A DNA stretch of 64,000 nucleotides, from contig JAANYP010006340.1 of the NCBI GenBank assembly GCA_020465985.1, positions 1-64,000 of the forward strand. The letters run 5' to 3'. Position numbers and translations under genes: made by a program. Below, one piece after another: positions 11,679 through 22,810 of this stretch; position 1 is the first letter of the stretch; each line of letters opens with the position of its first letter. Source of the DNA: Centrapalus pauciflorus (taxonomy: Eukaryota; Streptophyta; Magnoliopsida; Asterales; Asteraceae). Below the pieces are notes generated by a model that had not been told where the DNA came from, ran no database searches, and saw nothing but the letters and a program-made list of their open reading frames with translations.

Positions 11679-12570
11679 CGTTATCAGCATGAAGAGCTCT
11701 GCAATTAAATCAAGAATCAAACGAGGTATGGTTACTTAAAGTTATAACCTATAATGAGAAGATAATTACCATAAATAATTGTTACGATAACAATAATAAT
11801 ACATCTTATGGACTACTAACATGTATTATTATTTCTAACATTTTAATTATGTTTACTAACGTTGTATTTATACTAACGTTTTACTTATACTAACATTTAA
11901 ATAATTGTTGCTAACATTTTATTTATGTACTAAAATTTAATTATGCATACTAACGTTTATTTATGTACTAACGTTTAATTATGCATACTAACATTTATTT
12001 ATGTACTAACGTTTACTTATGCATACTAACGTTTATTTTCTTCATTAATTATGATTACTAATTTACATCAATTAAAATTTTGTTCTTATAATGCAAACTA
12101 TTAGTTTTTTTCTCTTCTTTATAACATGTGTTTTTTTTATATTTTTAATCATTATTCTACATTAAATGAAAATTATCTTTTAATCATTTTTTTATTAAAA
12201 TTTAACAACGGTTACATAACTGTTGCAACGGTCAAAAGGAAAAAAAAAATCGGCCGTTTGATGACTCGATTTTTTTCTCTATAAATACTCCAATATAAAA
12301 CTTCAATATTTCATTAAATCATTCTTCTTCTTTTCTGAAAAGAAAACTTTTAGCTGGTTGAAGAATGAAGATGTCTCTCTCGTTTTTAATTTTTCTTATT
12401 GTAATACTTTCAATCCTTTTCTACTCTTTGTTGCAACTTCCATTTGATGAGATGTATCCTTTTCTGGTTCTGTTTTCATTTACGATTCTCCCACTATTAT
12501 GTGTTGTAGTTCTTATTGAAATAAATTAATGCTAATCTTATGTTGTTTAACTTTTATTTTGATAGTCAAT
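11679..12570 (+). repeat. E2 leader with degenerate TACTAACGTTT repeats
   Basis: Non-coding AT-rich leader between LTR and gag. From about 11808 to 12040 a unit close to TACTAACGTTTATTTATG recurs roughly ten times, with TACTAAC best conserved. A TATA-like CTATAAATACTCC lies near 12281-12292. No ORF. Confidence 0.7.
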
Positions 12571-13561
12571 ATGGCAAGTCTTAAGAAAGTTATCATTTGC
12601 TACATTGGACGTAAATGACAATAACTACATGCCATGGAGCATTGATGTAAAGATACTTTTAACATCAATGGGTATTGTAGAAACACTAAATGAAAACAAC
12701 AATTGCTCAATTCAAGAAAAGGCAAAAGCAAATGCATTTCTTTGTAAACATATTGATGAAAATTTGAAATCTGAGTATATGAATACAGAAGATCCAAGTA
12801 TTCTATGGAAAGATTTAAAGGAAAGATATGATCATCAAAGGGAGATTTTGCTTCCAAATGCCAGAAATGATTGGAATAATTTGAGATTCCAAGATTTTAA
12901 GAAAGTGAATGATTATAGCTCTGCATTGTTCAGAATATTTCACAACTCCAATTTTGTGGCCAGACAGTTTCAGATGCATATATGTTGGAGAAAACATACT
13001 CAACATTTCATGCATCAAATGTTACCTTACAACAACAGTATCGGATGCAAAATTTTAAAAGATATTCTGAACTTAACACCGTCCTTCTAGTTGCAGAGAA
13101 TAACAATGAACTTCGATGAAAAATCACCAATCTTGTCCAACTGGATCACTAGCATTACCTGAAGCAAATGCTACAACTAAAAGTACAACACATGGACAAG
13201 AACGGGGATTTGGTCATAAACGAGGCTGTGGCTATAATCAAAACAATAATTATAGTTATAATCATGGCTATGGTCATCATTATAATCATAATAGAGGTCA
13301 TTCACGTGGACATGGACGTGGACGTGGACGTGGTCATAATAATATTCCACGTGATAAGAAATCTAAATCACAAGAAAGACCCAAAAATGATAAACAAAAG
13401 GCTAGTGCTTCTCAAGATCCTGAAGATCTTTGTTACCGATGTTGAATGACTAGTCATTGGTCAAGAACTTGCCGCACAACACCACATCTCTGCAAACTTT
13501 ATGAAGAGTCTCTTAAAGGAAAAGAGAAAGAAGCAAATTTTACTGATCTCCCTGATGTTTG
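12571..13561 (+). pseudogene. E2 gag (broken)
   Basis: The likely start is the ATG at 12571 (MASLKK); a one-base shift near 12590 moves the frame into DVNDNNYMPWSIDVKILL, the N-terminus of copia gag. The capsid-like part includes LWKDLKERYDHQRE and ARNDWNNLRFQDFKKVNDY. Further shifts near 12965 and 13100 lead into a His/Gly/Arg-rich tail (GHSRGHGRGRGRGHNN) and the zinc knuckle. The knuckle CYRC-x-MTSHWSRTC is cut by TGA at 13443-13445, and the frame continues to about 13560. The product would package element RNA; this copy cannot. Confidence 0.85.
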
Positions 13562-13647
13562 ATGTTTCAATGCCCGAACTGAATGCTTCAGATTTGTTTG
13601 ATGATTTGGATATCTAATAATGTAATCGTGTTTTCGTCTTTCCTAAG

Positions 13648-13652
13648 CTATG
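13648..13652. repeat. E3 target-site duplication, left copy (CTATG)
   Basis: CTATG precedes TGTTAATT here and recurs at 18781-18785 after CCAACA. Confidence 0.97.
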
Positions 13653-13945
13653 TGTTAATTCATTATTTCACGCAATTCATTCAACATTAAACATAATATG
13701 AACAATTAACATCAAACACAAAATACCGAAAGATTATAGATAGAATAAGAGATATTACAATGATAGTTCTTGAGCTTTCTTGCTTGACAAACTATTCTCT
13801 CTAATCTGCTGTATTCAGCTTCTGTTAACTAACTCTCACAATTACTAACTAACAAGTATTTATACAAAAGATAACTGTTAAGTAATTACAACACAACCCC
13901 CTGAACTTTATACAATATAGATTGTTTTCAAAATTGTATCCAACA
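13653..13945 (-). repeat. E3 3' LTR
   Basis: TGTTAATTC...TCCAACA, 293 bp; lacks a 10-bp stretch present near the end of the other LTR. Confidence 0.95.
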
Positions 13946-15899
13946 ATCTCCCCCTTAGAGATGAAAACAATTTTCAATTAAAGTTCTCTGTTCAGGTTGA
14001 TTCTTTTCTTGAATCTTCTTCTTTTCTTTGATCTCTGAAACTTCTGATAAAATCTTCTTCTTTATTGTCTCTCTCTGATCTTCACATCTCTTCTTTATGA
14101 TCTTCTCTTTTCTTGTAAGTGCACTCCACCTTAGATCATGAATAGCTTTCGATTCTCTTCCTTTATCAATTGTCTTGATAAGTTGTTGTAATTGTCTTCA
14201 GTTGACTTCAATATACTCAACCGTTGTCTCTGAACTCTAGCTTTTCTCCCCCTCATGATGATCATAAGAATTATGAACATCATGCAAAAGTCTTCAGAGA
14301 CATTAAAAGCATTGAATATATAGTAGAAGAAATACAACAACAATTACAAATCAGAAATTATTACAAATTGATTTTCTCCCCCTCAAACTGATATACTTTC
14401 TCCCTATACTAAACAAATCTATCTCACTCCCCCTAAAAAATTTCACTCCCCCTCGAATTGATACTATTTCTTTTCAGAACAAAAAAAACAAAGCTTTTCA
14501 ACTTTGAGGAAAATGAAACACATTCATTTTGTGAAATAACGAGTACAGGTCCACATAGGATTCCTGTTTGCATAATAGAAAATATCTATGTGACCTACTT
14601 TCAGTGCTGGCATGATGTTAACACTGGTAGGATTTCCAAATAGTCATCGTGAAATCCTTTATCATGAAAGAATCACTCTTATTTGTTCCGGCTTAGTCAC
14701 TTTGGACTAGCAGTTTATAGTCACGCAGACTGTCAGACTCGATGTGTCCTAAAAGTGTATATCATCAGCTCTAGACACAATGTGCATCAAATGAAGTGGG
14801 AGACCGGAGCAAATGTCTTCCTTGTTTCAATATCAATAATATCCAAATGATATATCGATAGAAATGTATTATATCTCCGTGATTATTGAAACAGAAATCT
14901 TTTGAGAGATAACTGAGTAGTTGGTGGTGTTAAGTGCATGCGTCACTGGGTCCATGACGTCTTTTTCAATATCAAGTCCCCTAGGGCTTGATAGATTATG
15001 TGGATTACCCAGCCGACACAGTTTAGGTAGGATTTTCTTTTCTTGTAATCCTTTCTCAACTCTCAGCACTCAGCATTTTTCAACTAAGCTCCCTCCGGCT
15101 CACTTTTGAGAAATAAATTTAGTCAGCTTCATAACAAAAGCATGATCTGATGCACCTCCATCTCCTTTCAATGTATCCCTCTCATTAACATTTTACCTCT
15201 GCTCGACCCTGTCAGTATCCCGTGATAACTGACACTTCTCAACTAATAGACCTAAAGAACCCTTACCCACACAAACTATAAGTGGTTTGCTTCTTGGGTA
15301 GGTCTTCCGGTTCTGGTTAGACCATAGAAGCGATATTTATGCCTATCACACAAATTAGGTGCAAAATCGGAGTCAGCTGAAATAATCTTAAGCATTTCAG
15401 CTCATTGGATACCAATAAATTCAGCTCATATGATATCGGAGATGATATTCGGATAGTTTGGGAGATATCAGAATGAAATGGAAAATCTGATATATGATTT
15501 GAAAAGAATCAGATTTTCTTGAAAGAATTTGCAGCACTTGGGAGATAACGGGAGAATCCAGTATAAATTGGAAGCATTGTAACAAAGAGAATCTTAGAAG
15601 AAATGAGATTAAGAAAATCAAAGAGATTAGATCAATTAATCTCAATAATAGATTCAGAAATTCATAAAATTTTCTTTTCAGCTCAAAAACTCTTTTCATG
15701 TGTGTATCATATATTTTCGTGAAAAATCACACACAGTTTTGAAAAATGTCATCGTCAAAGTGTGTCTGAAACTCCCCCTGGAAATAAGCACACACAGTTA
15801 GTCAACTCATAGAAATGAAATCAGGAGCAAAAAATTATAAAAATAAAACTCCCTCTTTGTCAATTTCAGCTCCGGAGTTGAATTCAGGGCAAGAATTCC
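13946..15899 (-). other. E3 non-coding 3' region with multiple polypurine tracts
   Basis: No ORF. The polypurine tract next to the LTR (plus ATCTCCCCCTTA, 13946-13957) is followed by further ACTCCCCCT or TCTCCCCCT copies near 14245, 14373, 14415, 14443 and 15770, i.e. repeated AGGGGGAG on the sense strand. Multiple polypurine tracts are a known Sirevirus trait. The rest is A/T-rich and unremarkable. Confidence 0.75.
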
Positions 15900-15921
15900 A
15901 GTAAGATTTGTCTCTCACACT

Positions 15922-16137
15922 CGGGTTCTAATCTGAAATGATTAGAAGCCATTTGTCGCATAAGCTCGGGTTTCAGTCTGAAGTAACTGAAAACCATTGT
16001 CTCTGGTTCATTGAAGTCCGGGTTCTAGTCTGAATTAACTAGAAACCAATTTTGAGTTTAAGCACGGGTCTTGACCTGAAGTAATCAAGAGCCTATTGAA
16101 ATGAAGAACGGGTCCTTATCTGAAATTATAAGAAACC
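15922..16137 (-). other. E3 array of five covarying RNA hairpins
   Basis: Five units share the plan CGGG, 7-base stem, 8-base loop close to CTGAAGTA, complementary stem, then GCC, ACC or AACC (plus strand). The stem pairs are TTCTAAT/ATTAGAA, TTTCAGT/ACTGAAA, TTCTAGT/ACTAGAA, TCTTGAC/ATCAAGA and TCCTTAT/ATAAGAA. Stem sequences differ while pairing is kept. The two imperfect pairs are C/A on the plus strand, i.e. G-U wobble in the sense (minus) RNA. The array starts about 20 bases after the ORF stop at 16153. Confidence 0.85.
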
Positions 16138-16152
16138 TACAACCTGAAAAAT

Positions 16153-17361
16153 TTAAGATGTCTTTGGTATCCAAACAGATTTGGATCCAGACTTGTTAGC
16201 GCTCTTGGGTACCCATTTCAAAATGGGTTTTGGTACCCACTGGTACTTTGGTTTAGGTACCCATTGCAGATTATAACTATTAGCTTCTCTTTCAAAAGCA
16301 GAAAACAAATTTCTTTGAGTATGAGAAAATTGAATATCTGAATTTCTAAAGAAACTTGAATTTGAATGATCAGACTTCTGCGAACTCTTCTTTTTGAAAA
16401 ACTGTCCGGTTCTTGCCTGTTTCTGATAATACTTGGTATTTTTCTGTGAAAATGTTTTCTGATTAGAATGACCAGTATTTTCAGAAACTTTAAGAAAATT
16501 TGAATTTGAAGATTCACCGGTGTAAATCTTGACCGGAAGTTGTTCAACAATTTTATCTTTGCCTCTGTGTATCTTTAACAGATACTTAAGTTTAAGATCT
16601 GAAGAAGAATCAAATTTAGAAAATTCAGCTGGATTCTTTTCACTTTCTGTGGATAAATCAGATTAATCAACTTTAGATTTTGAACAAACTGAAGGATCTT
16701 TAACCTCTGATTCTTTTGAAGAAGGAAATTCATTGAATTGTTTAGAAAGATGAAGTATCTGTTCTTCTAATCCTTTGATAATGACCAAATAAGAATTTCT
16801 GTCATTATCAAATGATTGGTAATCAGTTTTAAAAGATTGTTTATTGATTAAAAACATCTTTCTTTCATCTTCAAACAATTTAGATTTAGCTTTAAAATCT
16901 TGTTCTTTCAGTAAGAACTCATGTCTTTCCTTCTCAATTGAATCTTTAGTTAAAGACAACTCGTTTTCAAGAGCAAAAAATTCTTCAAATTTGTTTAAAA
17001 CACAACTTTAATCAGTATGATTTGTCTTGGAAAGTAATTCTTCAAGATATTTAACTCTCTTGTAAAGATCAGATCTTTCAGACAAAAGATATTTTAGTTG
17101 AGTTGCATTCTGAAAATTTGCTCGTTTCAAATCGTCAAGTTCTTTTGATAATTCAGATATTTTCAATTTAAGAGCAGTACTCTCAGAATTTTGTTTGACT
17201 TTTAAGCTCTGAATGTCTTCTTTCAGTATTGATACATCACGTAAAGCAAGAGATTAATCAGTATTTAACTGAACAAGAATGTCGTAATTGTTCTTACGAA
17301 TCTTTTCAGATTCAGTAAGTTTTTCAATTAGCTCAGACTTTGAAAATTTTTCATATTCCAT
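16153..17361 (-). pseudogene. E3 coiled-coil gag-like ORF with three in-frame stops
   Basis: 403 codons in one frame from ATG at 17361 (MEYEKFSKSELIEKL) to TAA at 16153. Three internal TAA codons (17254-17256, 17008-17010, 16663-16665) all lie in the context GAT-TAA. The first two thirds is Glu/Lys/Leu-rich and heptad-like (LKLKISELSKELDDLKRA, LSERSDLYKRVKYLEELL), a probable coiled coil. The end carries WVPKPKYQWVPKPILKWVPK, matching the WVPK-type end of the E5 and E4 gag. The capsid domain and zinc knuckle are absent. No frameshifts are seen in 1.2 kb, unusual for a decaying element. Confidence 0.75.
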
Positions 17362-18463
17362 AATGAATTGCAGAAAAATGAACTTCCAAGATCTTTTATG
17401 GACCTATGAAAATTTGAATGAATCTTGATTGAAGAAAAATGAATCTTGAATGATTAATTTGTTAAAAATCAGCTCTGATTTGACTTTTTGACGTTGAAAT
17501 TTTAGATTTTCTGTAGAAAAATACCCGTAACTTTTTTCTAGAGTGGATTTGGGCCTTGATTCCGGTTTTAGAAATCGTAGATCTCTGTTCAAGCTTCGAT
17601 TTGACGTATGGTAGGCCTTCTAACGATGTTCCAGTCAAAAGTTTTGGCCAATTTAAGCAGTTAAGGTCAAGCAGTCAATAGTATGATGAAACTCGAATGA
17701 ATAAGGACTCAATTCGAATGAAGAGTAATGAAACTCGATTGAAACACTATCAAACTCGATTGAAGAAGAATGAAACTCGAATAAGCTTGATGAAACTTGA
17801 ATGATGAAGCTTGAAACTCGATTAATGAAGCATAAAACTCGATTAATATATGAAGCATGAAACTCGATTAATGAAGCATAAAACTCGATTAATAAAGCTT
17901 GAAACTCGGATAATAAAGCATGAAACTCGAATAGAATATAAAGTTCCTCGATTTACTCTCTTTGATCTACTCGAATGCCTTCTTTATAAAACTCGAATGC
18001 CTTCTTTATAAAACTCGAATGACACTATGATTTTAGTTATTCCCGAGTTTTATCATTTTTCAACAAAAACAAGATCAGATCCAAACTTTTTCAACAAAAA
18101 TCCATCAAATGACCTCAAATTGATTTCGAAGGTTCGTTTTAATAGCAGAAACAACTTTTGTGAAATCACTTTGGCTAATTCTCGATTAAAACCCAAAAAT
18201 CGACCAAAAACCTCAAGAACACGCACTTTTTCAAAAAATTTGAAAATTCTCAATGAAATTCTGTGTGTTTGGAACTAAAATTTGATACTTATATCATTGA
18301 ATTTGTCTTTAAAATTCGCACCTTCGATCCAAATATCAGATCATTTCATCCACAGAATCAAAATCCTCAATTGATTTTCGAATTTTCAAAAAAAATGAAT
18401 ATAACAGTGTTCTTAAAAAAAACGATTTCAGATTCAAAATTCACTCAAATTCAGCCATATTAG
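17362..18463 (-). repeat. E3 leader with AAACTCGATTAATGAAGC repeats
   Basis: Between primer site and ORF, without coding potential. From about 17690 to 18020 a unit near GAAACTCGATTAATGAAGC recurs more than ten times in degenerate form. It takes the place that the CCGAATTCGG array holds in E4 and E5. Confidence 0.75.
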
Positions 18464-18475
18464 TCTCTGATACCA
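18464..18475 (-). other. E3 primer binding site (initiator Met tRNA)
   Basis: The minus strand reads TGGTATCAGAGA two bases from the LTR edge, matching the Met-initiator primer site except at the last base. Confidence 0.9.
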
Positions 18476-18477
18476 AT

Positions 18478-18780
18478 TGTTAATTCATTATTTCATGCAA
18501 TTCATTCAACATTAAACATAATATGAACAATTAACATCAAACACAAAATACCGAATGATTATAGAGAGAATAAGAGATATTACAATGATAGTTCTTGAGC
18601 TTTCTTGCTTGACAAACTATTCTCTCTAATCTGCTGTATTCACCTTCTGTTAACTAACTCTCACAATTACTAACTAACAAGTATTTATACAAAAGATAAC
18701 TATTAAGTAATTACAACACAACCCCCTGAACTTTATACAATATAGATTGTTTTCAACTCTACTATAAATTGTACCCAACA
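18478..18780 (-). repeat. E3 5' LTR
   Basis: TGTTAATTC...ACCCAACA, 303 bp. A sense-strand TATAAATA at 18682-18689 is the likely TATA box. Confidence 0.95.
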
Positions 18781-18785
18781 CTATG
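18781..18785. repeat. E3 target-site duplication, right copy (CTATG)
   Basis: Perfect match to 13648-13652. Confidence 0.97.
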
Positions 18786-18899
18786 TTTTACTTCTTGTAT
18801 CATGTATTGCACTTTTTCAATAATAATATGGATGTGTTTCTACTTAACAAATTTTATCATATTTACTTATTATTTTATTTTTATGATTAGAAGTCTAAA

Positions 18900-19149
18900 A
18901 TGAATTTTATCAAAGACCTACATCAAGCAAATTCAGGAGAAATCTGTATACCAGATAGTGGTGCAACACACACAATTCTTAAAAAGAAGAAATACTTTTC
19001 AGGATTGAAGCCAAGTAAAGCGAATATACATATCATATTAGGTCCTGCAGATCTGATTGAGGGAACTGGAAAGGCTCATTTTATATTACCTAATGGTACA
19101 AGGTTTTTGATAAATAATGCTCTATTTTCACCAAAGTCTAAAAGAAACT
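18900..19149 (+). pseudogene. E2 protease domain, cut by E4
   Basis: MNFIKDLHQANSGEICI is followed by PDSGATHTIL, the D-S-G-A aspartic protease motif of copia pol, then NGTRFLINNALFSPKSKRN. The frame enters the E4 LTR at 19150 and stops within one codon. The polyprotein resumes at about 47150 with integrase. In copia elements the protease cleaves gag-pol inside the particle. Confidence 0.88.
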
Positions 19150-19495
19150 TGTAAATCACTATTCCCGTATATATTCAGCACCTTTATAAACTCTTTATCA
19201 AATCCCAAGAAGAACAATGCTCAATAATTAGGAAATGATGAAGAAGACAATATGAATGTTAGAGAGAATATGCAAAAGTGGCGGCTGTGAGTATATTCAA
19301 TGTTTCAACCCTGTTCTTACAAAAAGTAAACCCTAGGAGCTTTATAGCTCCATTTAATTAACTATGGGGCATTGACACAATTGCCCCCTAGACTTTTATA
19401 TTGAAATAAATTACAAGGAAATAAATACAAAGCTAAATGCTAAGTAAATAATTATTACGAAATAACTCCATATGATCGAAATTAAATGTCTAACA
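19150..19495 (-). repeat. E4 3' LTR
   Basis: TGTAAATCACT...TCTAACA, 346 bp, clearly related to the E5 LTRs but well diverged. It contains a hairpin GGAGCT/AGCTCC (19336-19351). The left flank is AAACT; no matching copy exists on the right. Confidence 0.93.
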
Positions 19496-19509
19496 ATCTC
19501 CCCCTTTTC
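19496..19509 (-). other. E4 polypurine tract
   Basis: Sense strand AAAAGGGGGAGAT directly before the LTR, starting 2 bases after the third-ORF stop. It primes plus-strand synthesis. Confidence 0.9.
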
Positions 19510-19511
19510 GA

Positions 19512-22500
19512 TCATTTTGGAGGTCCTGGAACTCTGGCATGATCAGTCGATTCTCGAAGTCCAAGGATGACGTCAAAGCGTCTGGTCACTTGTCTCAAAT
19601 GTAGCCTTTCGTTCAGGTATTCAATGCCGCTGAGGATATCCTGAATCTCCTTCAGTGAGCATCTGAGTTCCGGATTTGGTTGAGCGTCAAAGTCTTGAAC
19701 TTTCTGAGTAAGCGCTGCTCGAACCAATCTGATGGTGACGTCGGAGTAACATGGAAGATCCTCAAAGCGCATGAATCTTTTGTAACCTTTCTGGTTCAAA
19801 ACTATAACAACTGGTTGTCCTCGAAGCAGAACTTTATACGCCGGATAGTGGTCTAGCAAAAATATATCTTGATCACGAGCTTTCAGACCCACTTTTACTA
19901 AGGCACTCTCAATTGCCATCTGAAAATCTCTGAGGCACATTATGATTGATCGGTGATTCATGCATCGAACCAGGGTTGCAAGTGCAGTCATGTGAGTCAG
20001 ACGACCCTTGACTTTATTTTTCATCTTGTTGTGCAGAAGCTCGATGTCGTCTATGTTTACAAAGTCAAGGTCGCTTTCATACAATTCTTGAACTGTGCCG
20101 TCTTCTCTGAGTACCTCGAAGGCCGGAATGAACACTCTGGCTCTCTTGTACATGTGGATGTTATTGATCTTTACAATTTTAGATTTAGACCAATATTTGT
20201 TCTTGTCTCTCGTTTCCCTTAGCATCATCTGATTATATTCTGCTTGAACACATCGAGATGCATCGGTCATCACCATCAAAAGACGTCTACTGTAAGACCC
20301 CGACTTCTTTCTAAATACCATCTTGAACCTTTCTTCTAAGAAAGGATTCTGAAACTGTTCAGCCAGGAACTTCTTCAAGAATTCATTTAACCCCTGGACC
20401 GGAGGTTCTTCTAATTCTACAGGAGGAGCCTCAACAAGTTTCAAGACTCGATCCCTCCGGTCCTGACTCAATTCTTCTTTTGTTTCAGCATCCAGATTGT
20501 GAACTTTTCCCCTTGAGTACCAATTGATCCATGCTACATCTGTCATGTCGTATATTGCGGTGACATCTCTTGTGTCAAAGCAGTCGACAGTTCGGGATCC
20601 GGATGATTCAGCAATGTGGGCTGGCGGAGCTGATTGAGATGGAAGGGTTGATTGGACTGTCGGGGTAGGTATAACTGATGGAATTTCTTTTGGTGTGGGA
20701 GTGGTTTGGATTGATGGAGTTTCTATGGGAGTAGGTGAAGGTGATTGGATGGAAGAAGTTATTTGTTCTTGAGGTTCATGGGTTGGGGAATCCAAAACTT
20801 CAATTTGAGAAGGTGATTGTTGCGGTGATTGGGGTTCAGGCTTTGGTGTGAGAAAGATATAGTCGTTATCAGTATCAGAGTCTGAGTTAGACACCAATAT
20901 GATTTCGACTTTTTCATATTGAGGTTCATATCTCACCATTGCTGACATAGGGTCTAAAGGAGCTGGACCTTCAATCTGTAAAGGTTCATATTCTATCATC
21001 AACGTCTCCCTAATCTCATAAGTCTGATCCCCAGACCCCTGAATTTCTGTACCTTCGGTCTCTGCTCCCCCTACAATCATCATTGGGTCCTCAGACTGAG
21101 TTTTCTGTCGTTTCTCCCCCTCATGGCGATCAGGGTCGTCCTGATCGTCATATTTCCTTTTATGGGACTCAGCCTGAGGACGGCATTGTAGCTCAATTAC
21201 TACAGACTCAAGACGGTCCATTCTGGAGTTTATTTGCTCATGGACTTGAAGAATTAGACGAGTAAGCACATCAATTTTGTCCGAGAGCTCTGCTATTTGG
21301 TTCTGGACTGAATGGGATCCTGGTGGAGGCCCAGCTTCAGAAGCGACACCCTTACCCTTTATAAGTGAGAGAAGGACAGTGTGATGTTCCTCAGCAGCTT
21401 CCTTCTGGGCGTCCTGGTCAGCCCGCGTAATCACTCCGGCAGCACGAAGAGCTGCCGTTAACATCTCCAAGTTGATAGGGAGATGGCCTGAAGTGGATGG
21501 CGTTGATGGAGCCATTCCAGGTCTTCCTTCCATCATTTCTGGCTCCACTAAGGGATGCTCAGATTCGAAAGTTTGTGGAGCTGCCACGGAGGCAGCTCTT
21601 GGGGATGCCACAGAGGCATCGTGCGTTGTGTGTATATGGGGGGATGGAATGGTGAATGAAGGAAGTTCGGTCACGTGGGGAGGAGTGTGACCTCGTTCAA
21701 AACCGCCACTCTCCGAATGAGAGGGCGATGGTGTATGTGCAACAGCCCCGTGGAATGAAGTGGTTTCCCTTTGAGGGGAAACCAAGTGGATGGTGTGGGT
21801 GATTTCGACCGTTGGACTGACGGTCTTATGGTGGGTGGTCCGGCTGATAGGGCTTCGGTCACCCTCAGATGGAATATGTATCGCTCGCACGACAGAGACG
21901 GTTCTTTCGGAATCCGCCGCCTCTGCCGCCTCACCACCTTCTCCCTCACTTACAAACACATGCTCCCTCTCACCTATCCCCAATGATTGATGTACTTCTG
22001 CCTGAGCTCCCTCATCGTCACTCATGCTGGCCTCACCTTCGGATTGGCTAGACTCAGTCGGTTCTCACTGAGCCTCATCCGGATAGAACACTCGAATGTA
22101 AGCCCTAACCCTTTCCAAATCCCTTGCCGTTAGCATAAGTGACAACGAAATAGTCATTATAGGCACTAAAGGGGGCCCTTTTGGCAAAGTTAGCTTTTGA
22201 ATGGCCACTGTAGGGTAGACGTTTGCTTCAGGACGTTCGTGGATGTCCTCATCATTATCCATCGCATATTGGATGATAAGTTGTAGAAACCGTTGGAGAG
22301 GTATGTACTTTCGTCCCTTCTTGGTTCCCCTCTCCACATGTACTCGTCTCAATTCCTCGAAGAGGAAAGCCGCATAATCAACATGTCGGTCAAAGGCAAA
22401 GCCGGTGAACATGGCTAAAACCTGAGCCGATGCAGAGTCGTGGCCGGAGTGCTTTGCTGTGAAGCCCTTGTTGATAACATCGAAAAGAATCTGCCAATGA

Positions 22501-22805
22501 GATTGTAGATTCTTTGTGCGGAAATCGGAGGGTTTGGAGAGAGGGCCGTCATAACCCAGGGTTTGGATTTCGGCTAGGGTTTCCGGGATGGAAGGGATGG
22601 GATCAAACTGAAAGCGGGTTGGAAAGTAGGTTTCGGCGGGTAGGCGAAGTATATGGCGTATGGCGGCGATGGTGACTTTGATTGGAACACAGTCAATAGT
22701 GGATGTGAAGTGGGGTTCGGCGTCGGGAACATATTGCAATCTGTTCCAGAGTTGTTGCAGATATATCTGGGGAACAACGATTGCGGTGGACAAGTCGTAA
22801 TATAT
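19512..22805 (-). pseudogene. E4 third ORF, main part (interrupted by E5)
   Basis: Continues the exon at 36740-36931 after the E5 insertion, beginning IYYDLSTAIVVPQIYLQQL. The N-terminal domain includes QQLWNRLQYV, VPIKVTIAAIRHILRLP, KNLQSHWQILFDVI and AMFTGFAFDRH. One in-frame TGA at 22065-22067 separates it from the rest. The middle (to about 20600) is Ser/Thr/Pro/Glu-rich with a short coiled coil (IAELSDKIDVLTRLIL). The C-terminal third is basic and compact (LEERFKMVFRKKSG, MYKRARVFIPAF, HRSIIMCLRDFQMAIES, GYKRFMRFEDLPCYSD) and ends GPPK, 2 bases from the polypurine tract. No membrane segment is seen, so an envelope role is not supported. Function unknown. Confidence 0.85.
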
Positions 22806-22810
22806 GGGGT
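22806..22810. repeat. E5 target-site duplication, left copy (GGGGT)
   Basis: GGGGT precedes TGTAATGAAG here and recurs at 36740-36744. Confidence 0.97.

Larger units (their letters stand above)
13653..18780 (-). mobile_element. E3: non-autonomous copia-related LTR element
   Basis: 5.1 kb, flanked by CTATG duplications, with LTRs of 293 and 303 bp that differ at 6 positions plus one 10-bp indel. The primer site lies inside the right LTR and the polypurine tract inside the left one, so it reads on the minus strand. No protease, integrase or RT can be found. The only ORF resembles the C-terminal coiled-coil part of the E5 gag (shared WVPK repeats). It would have depended on an autonomous relative. 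It sits in E2 between gag and protease. Confidence 0.92.
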
